The position numbers were made by a program, and so were the translations under genes. Of a DNA stretch of 64,000 nucleotides, positions 27,799 to 36,618 are shown in pieces. This DNA comes from Chlorogloeopsis sp038404745. Lineage in GTDB: Bacteria > Cyanobacteriota > Cyanobacteriia > Cyanobacteriales > Nostocaceae. The stretch is from assembly GCF_038404745.2 (NCBI RefSeq), contig NZ_JAYKTT020000001.1:434001-498000 (forward strand), in the 5' to 3' direction. A model generated the notes under the pieces. The model saw only the letters and a list, made by a program, of their open reading frames with translations, was not told where the DNA came from and ran no database searches. Numbering within the stretch: the first letter of the stretch is position 1; each line of letters starts with the position of its first letter.

Positions 27799-28779
27799 AT
27801 GATTAACAATCAAACAGATAGTTTAAATAATCAAGCATTTTTGCCCAAGGTTTCGGTTGTTGTTCCGGTTTATAACGGTGAAGCAGACTTACCAGACTTG
27901 ATAAATTGTTTGTGCGTGCAAACTTATCCGCGCGATCGCGTCGAGTATATATTGGTGGACAATGGCAGTAGCGATCGCACAGCCGAAATTATCAAACAAA
28001 AAAGTGAAGATGCACAACAGCAGGGAATAACAATTCGCTACCAAAGCGAAAATAAAATTCAAAGTTCATACGCTGCTCGCAACGCTGGTATTCGTGCTAG
28101 CAATGGTGAAATTATCGCCTTTACCGATGCCGATTGTCGTCCCCAGCCAGATTGGTTGTATTTTATTGTTCAAGCCTTTGCCGATCCTACAGTTGGTGTG
28201 GTTGCTGGTGCGATATCTGCTTTACCAGGGCAAACACTATTAGAGAAGTATGCAGCCAACAGGAAGATTTTGTGTCACGAAGGAGCAGCATCTCATCCAT
28301 TTCTTCCTTATGCAGCAGGAGCAAATTTAGCAATTCGACGCCAAACTTTGCAAAAGGTTGGTTTGTTTCGCCCCTATCTCACAACGGGTGGAGACGCTGA
28401 CATCTGTTGGCGAATTCAACAGCAATCCTCTTGGCGATTTTGCTGTGCGGATAAAGCCATAGTTCAGCACCGTCACCGTGTCAATCTGCGGGAAATTACA
28501 AATCAATTCCACCGTTACGGGCGTTCTCATCAATATTTGAAAGAACTGTATGGTACTGATGTCTTCCAAAACATATGGAATGTTAAAGACTACTTCTATC
28601 ACTGGCTCCGGTGGCTATTAAAAGAATTGCCACTTACAGCCGTGAAAATGATTGTAGGTAAAGCCACTCTTTTAGACTTGTTAATCACACCTATTGATTT
28701 ACTCATTATTCAAGCTGAAGCAACTGGAAGGAGGGAAGCTAAGTTATCAGAAAAAGCTTGGCAAGTCGAGTGGTTGTAA
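27799..28779 (+). CDS. GT2-family glycosyltransferase
   Basis: 326 residues, classical GT-A: VSVVVPVYNGEADLPDLI, LVDNGSSDRT, AYAARNAGIRASNGEIIAFT in outline, DXD in TDADCRPQPDWL and the acceptor motif GGDADICWRIQ. The C-terminal LPLTAVKMIVGKATLLDLLI could form an amphipathic or membrane helix. 230 bp of non-coding DNA precede it. Confidence 0.9.
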   Translation: MINNQTDSLNNQAFLPKVSVVVPVYNGEADLPDLINCLCVQTYPRDRVEYILVDNGSSDRTAEIIKQKSEDAQQQGITIRYQSENKIQSSYAARNAGIRASNGEIIAFTDADCRPQPDWLYFIVQAFADPTVGVVAGAISALPGQTLLEKYAANRKILCHEGAASHPFLPYAAGANLAIRRQTLQKVGLFRPYLTTGGDADICWRIQQQSSWRFCCADKAIVQHRHRVNLREITNQFHRYGRSHQYLKELYGTDVFQNIWNVKDYFYHWLRWLLKELPLTAVKMIVGKATLLDLLITPIDLLIIQAEATGRREAKLSEKAWQVEWL

Positions 28780-28825
28780 AAATTTCAATTGTTCAACCCA
28801 GAATTATAAAGCAAAAAATAGATGA

Positions 28826-30061
28826 ATGGAAATTTGTATGTTTCAAAGTTTTATTCTGGATATGGCTCCTGTTTTTCTCAGTCAAAATAGAATAACTAGT
28901 ACATCAAAAAAAGTACTAGTTATATCTCCTGTTCCGTCCCATCCTCAAAATGCAGGTAATCGAACTAGAATTTATAATCTGTTAATGAACCTAAAAAATC
29001 TAGGTCATGAAGTACATTTTTTGTACATTCAACAGGAGATAGCAGATGAAGATTTAATGTGCCAAACTTGGGGAGAGAATTTTTACTCTTTACCCTATAC
29101 AGATTGCTGGCAAAGAAAACGGAGCTTATTTGCAAGAATTATTAGAAAATTAAGATGTTTTCTAACCAACTATCCTAAATTTCCTGGTGCGGTAGATGAT
29201 TGGTACGATAATTCTATAAATCAGTTTTTAGTAGAATTACAAACAAAAATTAAGCCAGATATTGTAATTGTTGAATATGTATTTTTCTCTAAAGCTCTCA
29301 AATACTTTAGTGATGACGTTTTGAAAATAATTGATACTCACGATATATTCAATGATAGAGTTAATTTATATAAAAATAACGGTCAACAATATTATTGGTA
29401 CTCTACAACTCTTCAAGAGGAAATAAAGGGACTTTGCCGAGCAGATTTAGTTATAGCCGTACAAAAAGAAGAAGAAGAATATTTTAAAAAGCTAGTAGGA
29501 AACAAAGTTATAACTATAGGTCATACGGTTCCACTGCGCAGACCGAAACAGATTGCACAGCCTCGTAGAAAAATTCTTTATGTAGCTTCTAGAAATGAAA
29601 TCAATATTCATAGCTTTGGCTACTTTATTAAAGAAGTTTTACCAAAAGTTAGAGCAAAGCTTCCTGATGTTCAACTTGCGATCGCAGGAAATATCTGTGA
29701 AGTGATAGAGGATACTGACGGATGCGTCAAGCTTGGATATATAGACAACATAAATGAGGTTTATGATACTGCTGATATAGTTATTAATCCTATTCTCTTT
29801 GGGACAGGTTTAAAAATCAAAACTATTGAAGCTTTAGGACAATCTAAAGTGTTGATTACTACACCTGAAGGTGCTAAAGGACTAGAGCAAGGAGCTAATC
29901 AAGCTTTTATTGTTGCTAAGAATTTAGACGAATTTGCTCAATCTATAATTCAAGTTATGATGAATCCAATCTTGTCTAGGAATCTCTCAGAAAATGCCTA
30001 TGTATTTGCTAAAGATTATAACCAAAAAGTTATTGAACTCTTAGGAAATAGACTTAATTAG
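28826..30061 (+). CDS. GT4-like glycosyltransferase (paralogue of the next gene)
   Basis: 411 residues, GT-B fold. N-terminal segment VLVISPVPSHPQNAGNRTRI is typical of a group that starts with a rhamnosyl- or mannosyl-type acceptor domain. The middle has KIIDTHDIFNDRVNLYKNNG, shared in pattern with THDILHRRVADLKQIG of the next gene. The donor half ends FGTGLKIKTIEALGQSKVLI. An alternative ATG lies at 28838. The two neighbouring enzymes probably work on consecutive or equivalent positions. Confidence 0.85.
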   Translation: MEICMFQSFILDMAPVFLSQNRITSTSKKVLVISPVPSHPQNAGNRTRIYNLLMNLKNLGHEVHFLYIQQEIADEDLMCQTWGENFYSLPYTDCWQRKRSLFARIIRKLRCFLTNYPKFPGAVDDWYDNSINQFLVELQTKIKPDIVIVEYVFFSKALKYFSDDVLKIIDTHDIFNDRVNLYKNNGQQYYWYSTTLQEEIKGLCRADLVIAVQKEEEEYFKKLVGNKVITIGHTVPLRRPKQIAQPRRKILYVASRNEINIHSFGYFIKEVLPKVRAKLPDVQLAIAGNICEVIEDTDGCVKLGYIDNINEVYDTADIVINPILFGTGLKIKTIEALGQSKVLITTPEGAKGLEQGANQAFIVAKNLDEFAQSIIQVMMNPILSRNLSENAYVFAKDYNQKVIELLGNRLN

Positions 30062-30148
30062 ATAGTCAGTTTTATTGATTTTAAAATTTCAATTAAGCTA
30101 TTTTTTAATAATGACAGTAAGGTTAAAACTGATAATAGTAGTTAATAT

Positions 30149-31462
30149 ATGTTAAAAGAAGATATTAATCGTCATATCAAAATTCAATTTATTAGTAGAG
30201 ATGTTCCTGTCGAAAACACTGCTGGTAATGCTACTTATCTACTTGATTTTATGCGCTACTTGCGGCAAGCTGGTTATGAAATTGAGTATGTACTTACTAA
30301 TTCATCACCTAACGGTAGAACTCCCTGGTACATCATTCCGCCTACGTTAGCAACACTTGCTAATGTGTCAGTTAAAAATAACCTGAAAATAGGTCGCCTT
30401 CTGCTTAGATTTAACTCTTTATCAGATTGGTTAATTGAGTTAGTACGATTGGCTTATGATCGCTTACCAGAAAAACTGAAAAACATTTACCGTTCTGCCA
30501 GAAATAAACGACAGATAAAGCCTTTATATGTGATTTCTACTCAAAAGTGGGATATTTTGGCAACTCCAGAGGAAGTAGCTTTTACAGGTTCACAGTTTGC
30601 TAGATTTAAGCCAGATGTTGTCGTCGTTAATTACGCTTGGCTAAGTGATGTATTTGATGTTATCTCAGCCGATTTATCAATATTAAAAGTCATATTAACA
30701 CATGACATTCTTCATAGAAGAGTTGCAGATTTAAAACAAATCGGAGCACACATAGACATTTCAGAATGGGATAGGAACAAGGAAGTTGTACAGTTACGTA
30801 AAGCACAAGTGCTGCTGGCTATTCAGGAAGAAGATGCTAGGTTTTTTAAGGAAATGGTATCTCAGTGTGACGTAATTTCAATGCCCATATCTGCAGTATG
30901 CCACTCTCATACTAACAAGCAAGTACCCGGTCGTTGCCTGTTTGTAGGTAGTGGTGCAGACCACAACTACTATGGTCTTAAGTGGTTTCTTGAAGATGTG
31001 TGGCTAAGGGTTATAGAATCAATGCCCAATGTCACTCTCCACGTATGCGGTTTTGTGTGTAATTTAATTCAAGGAAATTATCCAAATGTTCGCTTTTTAG
31101 GTAGAGTTGACAATTTGGAATCAGAATATGGCGCGGCTGAACTCTGTCTGGTTCCTTTATTGGCTGGTAGCGGGCTGAAAATTAAACTTGTCGAGGCAAT
31201 GTCCTATGGGCGTGCTTGTATTTCTACCAGTGTAGGCGTTCAAGGACTACAAGAGGTTGTTGGTAGTGCTGTTTTAGTAGCAGATACACCTGAAGATTTC
31301 GCAGCAGCCATGCACACAGTTCTAACCAAAAAAGCAAAGCGTCAATGGATGGAGGAACAAGCTCATAGGTACGCGATCGCCAAGCTATCTCCTCAAGCAG
31401 CTTATCAACCGTTTGTGGATTATACCCACCAGTATTTACAGCAACTAAGTAGTAAGCAGTAG
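30149..31462 (+). CDS. GT4-like glycosyltransferase
   Basis: 437 residues. IQFISRDVPVENTAGNATYL start, THDILHRRVADL in the linker, then CLFVGSGADHNYYGLKWFLE and LAGSGLKIKLVEAMSYGRAC in the donor half. It shares the THDI..RV, AIQEED and GSGLKIK.VEA patterns with the preceding gene, so they form a diverged tandem pair. No obvious Shine-Dalgarno sequence precedes the ATG. Confidence 0.85.
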   Translation: MLKEDINRHIKIQFISRDVPVENTAGNATYLLDFMRYLRQAGYEIEYVLTNSSPNGRTPWYIIPPTLATLANVSVKNNLKIGRLLLRFNSLSDWLIELVRLAYDRLPEKLKNIYRSARNKRQIKPLYVISTQKWDILATPEEVAFTGSQFARFKPDVVVVNYAWLSDVFDVISADLSILKVILTHDILHRRVADLKQIGAHIDISEWDRNKEVVQLRKAQVLLAIQEEDARFFKEMVSQCDVISMPISAVCHSHTNKQVPGRCLFVGSGADHNYYGLKWFLEDVWLRVIESMPNVTLHVCGFVCNLIQGNYPNVRFLGRVDNLESEYGAAELCLVPLLAGSGLKIKLVEAMSYGRACISTSVGVQGLQEVVGSAVLVADTPEDFAAAMHTVLTKKAKRQWMEEQAHRYAIAKLSPQAAYQPFVDYTHQYLQQLSSKQ

Positions 31463-31553
31463 GTAAAATACCCTCTCTAAGCAAGTTTCAAAGATTAGCA
31501 TTTCACATTTGACAACATTTTCTTAGTAAATACATCTAAAAGGTAAGAAGCAG

Positions 31554-33386
31554 ATGAATATAGTTAGTAGAGTTCAATTTCCTCCAAACTTTGAGATTTC
31601 TGATTTATATTTTCATGTTTCTGATGATGTCTCAATTAATTTGAACGAAGACAGTAATCAAATTGTTTTACACGAAGATAGTACTATATCTTTGAACACT
31701 TATTTCAATTCAATCTATGAAAAACACTATACAAAATATACCTCTATAAATTCACTTCATTGTTTACTGAGATTAGAGGGAGATTTTGAAGTTTTTGTTT
31801 ATCGGGAAACTTCAGAAGCAAGTTCTAGAGAACTTATTTATAGTCAAAAGATTAAGGATTGTCAATTATCAAATTATGTAAAAGTTATCTTGCCAGAACT
31901 CAAGCAAACTCAAGAAGCTGGTAGGATTTATCTGGAAATAACTTGCCTTAGCAAACAAGGTTTATTTACAGAAGGATTAATCGTAACCGAACAACAAAAG
32001 CATCGGGATGTGTCTTTAGCTATCATCACTTGCACATTCAAAAAAGAAGTCTATGTAAAAAAGACAGTCAACACTATTTTACAAGACAGGTTTTTGCAGG
32101 AGAAAAAATTCAAAGTTTTTGTAGTAGATAATGGTAAAACTCTGAATTCGAGTGATTTTAAAGATTGTAGAGTGCAGCTAATTCCTAATCGCAATGTCGG
32201 AGGAAGTGGTGGTTTTACTAAGGGATTGATTGAAGCTTTGCAAGAAGGCGTTTATACCCACTTCTTGTTTATGGATGACGATATAGAGTTAGACAGTGAA
32301 GCTATTTACAGGTTTTTTTGTTTGTATGAGTATGCCAAGCAGGATTTTGCTATAGCTGGTAGTATGTTGGATTTATACAAAAAACATATTTTGTATGAAG
32401 CAGGAGCAATATATAACAAATCTATCGATGAAGAAGGAAATATCAAGCAGGATAAATTCACAGGCTATCCTCTCAAACACAATCTTGATTTACGAGACAC
32501 CACCACACTTAACTCGCTTTTAATAGAAGACGATATAGATTATGGGGGATTTTGGTTTTTCGGATTTTCTAAAGAAATTGTCGAAAAAATTGGATTGCCG
32601 CTCCCCTTATTCATTAAAATAGATGACATGGAGTTTGGTTTAAGAATTAATGAATATTTTGAGAATGCAATAGTGGCTTTCCCATCGGTAGCTGTGTGGC
32701 ACGAACCTTTTTATGCTAAAAGACCTATTTGGGATTTCTACTATTACATTCGCAATCACTTAATTACCAATTCAATTCATAGTTCTTTAGAATATGTGAA
32801 AACAGTTAAAACTTTCACAAATAATATACTTTATTATTTATTCATCTTTGATTACAACTCCGCACAAATGGTAGTCAAAGGTTTTGAAGATTATATGCAA
32901 GGCCCTAATTTCATTACAAGTAATACTCCAGAGATTCTGCATTTGAAGATTGTTAATTTCAGTAGAAGTTATCAAAACCAAACTATAATAGCTAATTCCG
33001 TTGCAAAAAGTGAAGATTATAAAATTACTAAAGCTGGGAAATTCCAAAAAATGATTAGTTTGTTAACGCTTAATGGTCATTTACTACCGCAATTTTTAAT
33101 AGCTAATGAAAGTGCAGTGATTCGATTAGGTTTGAAAGACAAAGAACGTGACTCTATTTGTAAAGCTTTAGCTAAAAAAAGAATTCTTTATGTCATAGAA
33201 GAAAATCCTAACTCTTATCAGTACGAACTGGAGCAAAAAGCTGGACTTAATATTTTATTTACCTGGTTTAACTCTGTAATTAGAAGTAGTTTGAAATGGT
33301 CAAGTGTCAGTGCAGAGTGGAAAAAAGCATTCAACGATTTAACCTCTATGCAATTTTGGCAAGAGTATCTCGAACCTCAAAAGTAA
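31554..33386 (+). CDS. Galactofuranosyltransferase GlfT2-like (GT2)
   Basis: 610 residues, matching the size and order of mycobacterial GlfT2. There is an N-terminal beta-rich domain (about 1-150), a GT-A core and a helical C-terminal domain. The core has FVVDNGKTLN, NRNVGGSGGFTKGLIEALQ and the metal-binding FMDDDIELDSEA at about 240-250. Next comes DYGGFWFFGFSKEI and the motif VWHEPF..., with WDFYYYIRNHLI corresponding to the conserved histidine and Y-x-x-RN segment of GlfT2. These enzymes polymerise UDP-galactofuranose. The UDP-galactopyranose mutase gene follows 45 bp downstream, which supports the call strongly. Confidence 0.9.
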   Translation: MNIVSRVQFPPNFEISDLYFHVSDDVSINLNEDSNQIVLHEDSTISLNTYFNSIYEKHYTKYTSINSLHCLLRLEGDFEVFVYRETSEASSRELIYSQKIKDCQLSNYVKVILPELKQTQEAGRIYLEITCLSKQGLFTEGLIVTEQQKHRDVSLAIITCTFKKEVYVKKTVNTILQDRFLQEKKFKVFVVDNGKTLNSSDFKDCRVQLIPNRNVGGSGGFTKGLIEALQEGVYTHFLFMDDDIELDSEAIYRFFCLYEYAKQDFAIAGSMLDLYKKHILYEAGAIYNKSIDEEGNIKQDKFTGYPLKHNLDLRDTTTLNSLLIEDDIDYGGFWFFGFSKEIVEKIGLPLPLFIKIDDMEFGLRINEYFENAIVAFPSVAVWHEPFYAKRPIWDFYYYIRNHLITNSIHSSLEYVKTVKTFTNNILYYLFIFDYNSAQMVVKGFEDYMQGPNFITSNTPEILHLKIVNFSRSYQNQTIIANSVAKSEDYKITKAGKFQKMISLLTLNGHLLPQFLIANESAVIRLGLKDKERDSICKALAKKRILYVIEENPNSYQYELEQKAGLNILFTWFNSVIRSSLKWSSVSAEWKKAFNDLTSMQFWQEYLEPQK

Positions 33387-33431
33387 AACAAAGTTTTAAT
33401 ATTCAACTTATTTTAAGCAAGGAGAAGCAGC

Positions 33432-34580
33432 ATGAAAGCAGATTGGCTAATTATAGGGGCTGGATATTCAGGCTGCGTGCTAGCTGAGAGGATTGCAACT
33501 CAATTGGCACAACGAGTGCTGATTGTAGAACGGCGAGATCACATCGGCGGTAATGCTTACGATTCTTATAATGAGCATGGCATTTTAGTACATAAATATG
33601 GCCCTCATATCTTCCATACCAAGTCTAAAAAAGCCTGGGATTATCTCTCTCAATTTACTGAATGGAGACACTACTATCATCATGTGTTGGGAGTAGTGGA
33701 AGGCAAGAAAGTGCCTATTCCTTTTAATCTAAATTCCCTCTATGCTCTTTTTCCCCCACGCTATGCAGAAAAGCTGGAGAATTCGCTTCTAGAACACTTC
33801 GGTTTTGGAGTTAAAGTCCCTATTCTCAAATTGCGTGAAAGCGCTAGCGGAGATTTAGATTTTTTAGCGAACTACATTTATGAAAATGTTTTCCTCCACT
33901 ACACAATGAAGCAGTGGGATTTAAAGCCTGAAGAATTGGATCGTGGAGTAACAGGACGTGTTCCAGTTTATATCAGTCGGGATAACCGTTATTTTCAAGA
34001 TAGATATCAGGCTATGCCAAAACATGGTTACACCGAGATGTTTCGCCGAATGCTTGCTCACCCCAACATCAAGGTACTCCTAAACACAGATTACCGGGAA
34101 ATTATCAATGACATTAAGTTTAACCGGATCATCTGTACTGGGCCAATTGATACCTTCTTTGATTATATGTATGGTGAGTTGCCTTATCGTAGTTTGCGCT
34201 TTCAGTTTGATACTTTGGATCAAGAATATTATCAAGAAGTAGGTACAGTCAATTATCCCAACGAGTACAACATCACTCGCATTACAGAACAAAAATATTT
34301 GTCTGGGCAAACCTCACCCAAAACTACTTTGGTAATGGAATATCCCCAAGCTTACGTACCAGGGAAAAATGATCCCTATTATCCTATACCCCGCGAGGAG
34401 AACCGTGAGCGGCTAGATCTTTATCTCAAAGAGGTAGAGAAACTGAACGGCACAGTTATCTTTGTGGGGCGGCTGGCTGAATATAAGTACTACGACATGG
34501 ATCAGGCTGTAGTGCGATCGCTTGGTGTGTTTGAGAAAGAGATAGCTAATTCTATTAGAACTTATGCAGGAGTTACGTAA
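33432..34580 (+). CDS. glf: UDP-galactopyranose mutase
   Basis: 382 residues, normal length. FAD-binding Rossmann motif at the N-terminus (IIGAGYSGCVLAERIA, then ERRDHIGGNAYD), the conserved KYGPHIFHT, and the active-site segments EWRHYYHHV, YTMKQWDL and EYKYYDMDQAV. It interconverts UDP-Galp and UDP-Galf, a donor used only for galactofuranose glycans. It has a strong Shine-Dalgarno sequence (AAGGAG) and directly follows the GlfT2-like gene. Confidence 0.96.
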   Translation: MKADWLIIGAGYSGCVLAERIATQLAQRVLIVERRDHIGGNAYDSYNEHGILVHKYGPHIFHTKSKKAWDYLSQFTEWRHYYHHVLGVVEGKKVPIPFNLNSLYALFPPRYAEKLENSLLEHFGFGVKVPILKLRESASGDLDFLANYIYENVFLHYTMKQWDLKPEELDRGVTGRVPVYISRDNRYFQDRYQAMPKHGYTEMFRRMLAHPNIKVLLNTDYREIINDIKFNRIICTGPIDTFFDYMYGELPYRSLRFQFDTLDQEYYQEVGTVNYPNEYNITRITEQKYLSGQTSPKTTLVMEYPQAYVPGKNDPYYPIPREENRERLDLYLKEVEKLNGTVIFVGRLAEYKYYDMDQAVVRSLGVFEKEIANSIRTYAGVT

Positions 34581-34878
34581 GAATAAAACCACTCCAGGCA
34601 CAGGAACACGGAGGAATAAAAGTTAGAGAGGTATTTTGCGTAAGTTCTGTTTAAAATGGTGCGTTGCACTATGCGACAACGCACCCTACAACATTGGATT
34701 TGGAATCGTAGTTATTTTCCAATTTGTTTAGATCAAGCCTATATTTTCAGCGCAAAATAAAGTTTGAATTTCAAAATTAATACCAAATTGGTGTAGGAAG
34801 TCTTGTTTCAAAATTCTGAACTAGCCTATTAATCAATGGTTTTAATCCAAAATCCAAAATTAGTATAAGAGGTAAATT
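34581..34878. repeat. Intergenic region with dispersed GGTGCGTTG palindrome
   Basis: About 300 bp. A perfect 9-bp inverted repeat (GGTGCGTTG at 34658-34666, CAACGCACC at 34677-34685) is surrounded by AT-rich DNA. A partial relative (GGTGCGTTGTCGC) lies near 44461. No gene seen. Confidence 0.6.
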
Positions 34879-35865
34879 ATGCCTGTAAATTACGAAAATG
34901 AAACTTTGTACTCTAGCGAAGAATTATCTCAAATTCTCAAAGTTCCACAAGAAGAGGTGACAACATTTGTCAAAGACAGAAATATCAATACAGTTAAACT
35001 ACAGAATGTTATCCACATTCCTAAACATACCCTTGAAGACTTCTTTGATGATTATTTTGCATTTAAAGGTATGGCAGGCGATCGCAACTATTATAAAATC
35101 CCAGACTGGTTAAATAATTGTACATCTTCCTGGGCTATTACTTTAACTAAAATGTATCAAAAAAGCTTTAATTATCCTTCTCCTTTGTCACCAGAACAAG
35201 GAGAATTTATGAAAAGCTTAGTTTGCAATATTAATCCCAAAAATGTTTTAGAGATTGGTTGTTTTACAGGTATTTCCACTATATGGATGGCTGCTGGTTT
35301 AGAGCAAATAGAAAGCCCAGCAACTATTCACTCTGTTGACTTATTTGATGATATTATGCCGTGGCTACCTCATCGGTATGGATATTTGAGTAATCCTCTC
35401 GAATATGCCCAAGAATCCGTAGTTACTGCTCAACTGTCTCATCGAATTAAGTTTCATAAAATGAATTCTCAAGAAATGGGTAAGAAATATCATGAAATCA
35501 TAAATAAACCCATTGATTTCCTTTTTATTGATGGAGACCATACTAAAAGGGGATGCCTTACTGATTTAATACTTTTTTATCCTCATGTTTCAATTGGAGG
35601 ATATATCTTATTACATGATATATATCCTGATAATTGCGATTGGGATGGGCCAAGATTTGTAATTGACAAATTTCTCAAAAATAATTCTCATTTTGATTTA
35701 GTGGAGGTTAAGACAAGTCCCAATAATTTTGGTATGGCTCTGATACGTAAGTTAAGTAATGATGGAAAGCTTAATTTTGCAGATCGCTTGCTCAAGACAC
35801 AGATTTGGCAACAATTAAAAAAGAATTCAGTCAGTCAATGGATAACAGAATTTGTCTTCAGATAA
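34879..35865 (+). CDS. SAM-dependent methyltransferase with N-terminal HTH-like domain
   Basis: 328 residues. Residues about 8-60 (LYSSEELSQILKVPQEEVTT, IHIPKHTLEDFFDDYF) look like an excisionase/MerR-type helix-turn-helix. The rest is a class I methyltransferase: motif I VLEIGCFTGISTIWMAAGL, acidic residue in SVDLFDD, then DFLFIDGDHTKRGCLTDL and GGYILLHDIYPDNCDWDG, typical of the CmcI/Methyltransf_24 or caffeoyl-CoA-like sugar O-methyltransferases. In a glycan locus it probably methylates a sugar hydroxyl. The HTH part is unusual and may mediate protein contacts rather than DNA binding. Good Shine-Dalgarno sequence (AGAGG). Confidence 0.85.
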   Translation: MPVNYENETLYSSEELSQILKVPQEEVTTFVKDRNINTVKLQNVIHIPKHTLEDFFDDYFAFKGMAGDRNYYKIPDWLNNCTSSWAITLTKMYQKSFNYPSPLSPEQGEFMKSLVCNINPKNVLEIGCFTGISTIWMAAGLEQIESPATIHSVDLFDDIMPWLPHRYGYLSNPLEYAQESVVTAQLSHRIKFHKMNSQEMGKKYHEIINKPIDFLFIDGDHTKRGCLTDLILFYPHVSIGGYILLHDIYPDNCDWDGPRFVIDKFLKNNSHFDLVEVKTSPNNFGMALIRKLSNDGKLNFADRLLKTQIWQQLKKNSVSQWITEFVFR

Positions 35866-35928
35866 TTGTTCTTTATATCTTCAGTTACAATTCTCATGAC
35901 AAAATGTAATTTTTAATATGGAGTAATT

Positions 35929-36549
35929 ATGAGTTCTTCACCACTTTATCTAGATCCAATAGTTGTCCCCTTAATTACAGGAGAAACAGTACTAGATGTT
36001 GGTTGTGGCTTAGGAAGATGGGGTAATTTAATTCAAGCTAATTTTTGGGAATCTGGATTAGACAAACCTCCGTTAGTTGATGGCATTGATGCGTTTCAAG
36101 CAAACGTAGAATATTGTTCTCAACAAAAATGCTATCGTCATGTGTGGTATCAGGTAATGCCATCACCTCTACCAGGAAAATGGGATACAGTTTTAGCTTG
36201 TGAAATAATTGAACACATTGAACAAGAAAAAGTAGAAGAATTTCTCAATACATTAGAGAATGCTGCTAATAAAAAAGTGATAATTTCAACACCTAATTAT
36301 CCATGTTTTAGAGATGGTTCAGATACAATAGTTGGGTTTAATGATTTTGACGCTCACTTAAGTTATGTATCGCGTAATTATTTTCATCGTCATGGCTATA
36401 AAGTAGTGGGTGCTGGTTTACGTAAATGGACAAAATATCCAGGCTCGTTAGTAGAAAAAATCATTGCGCCTTGGAAACCTGGGTTTGAATCTATTTCAAG
36501 ATTAATTCCATTTGTTGCTGATTCTATTGTTGCTTATAAAGATATGTAG
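35929..36549 (+). CDS. Class I SAM-dependent methyltransferase
   Basis: 206 residues. Motif I is TVLDVGCGLGRWGNLI. Later motifs are WDTVLACEIIEHIEQEKVEE and KKVIISTPNYPCFRDGSDT, as in the Methyltransf_11/23 group of sugar and quinone methyltransferases. Preceded by GGAG at good spacing. Last gene of the co-directional polysaccharide locus; a decayed palindrome follows it (36555-36573). Confidence 0.88.
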   Translation: MSSSPLYLDPIVVPLITGETVLDVGCGLGRWGNLIQANFWESGLDKPPLVDGIDAFQANVEYCSQQKCYRHVWYQVMPSPLPGKWDTVLACEIIEHIEQEKVEEFLNTLENAANKKVIISTPNYPCFRDGSDTIVGFNDFDAHLSYVSRNYFHRHGYKVVGAGLRKWTKYPGSLVEKIIAPWKPGFESISRLIPFVADSIVAYKDM

Positions 36550-36618
36550 TGGCTAGAGACAATTGCGTCTGTACATAGTAATTAGTCTTGACTTGTAAAT
36601 TTATTAGTTATTTATTTA

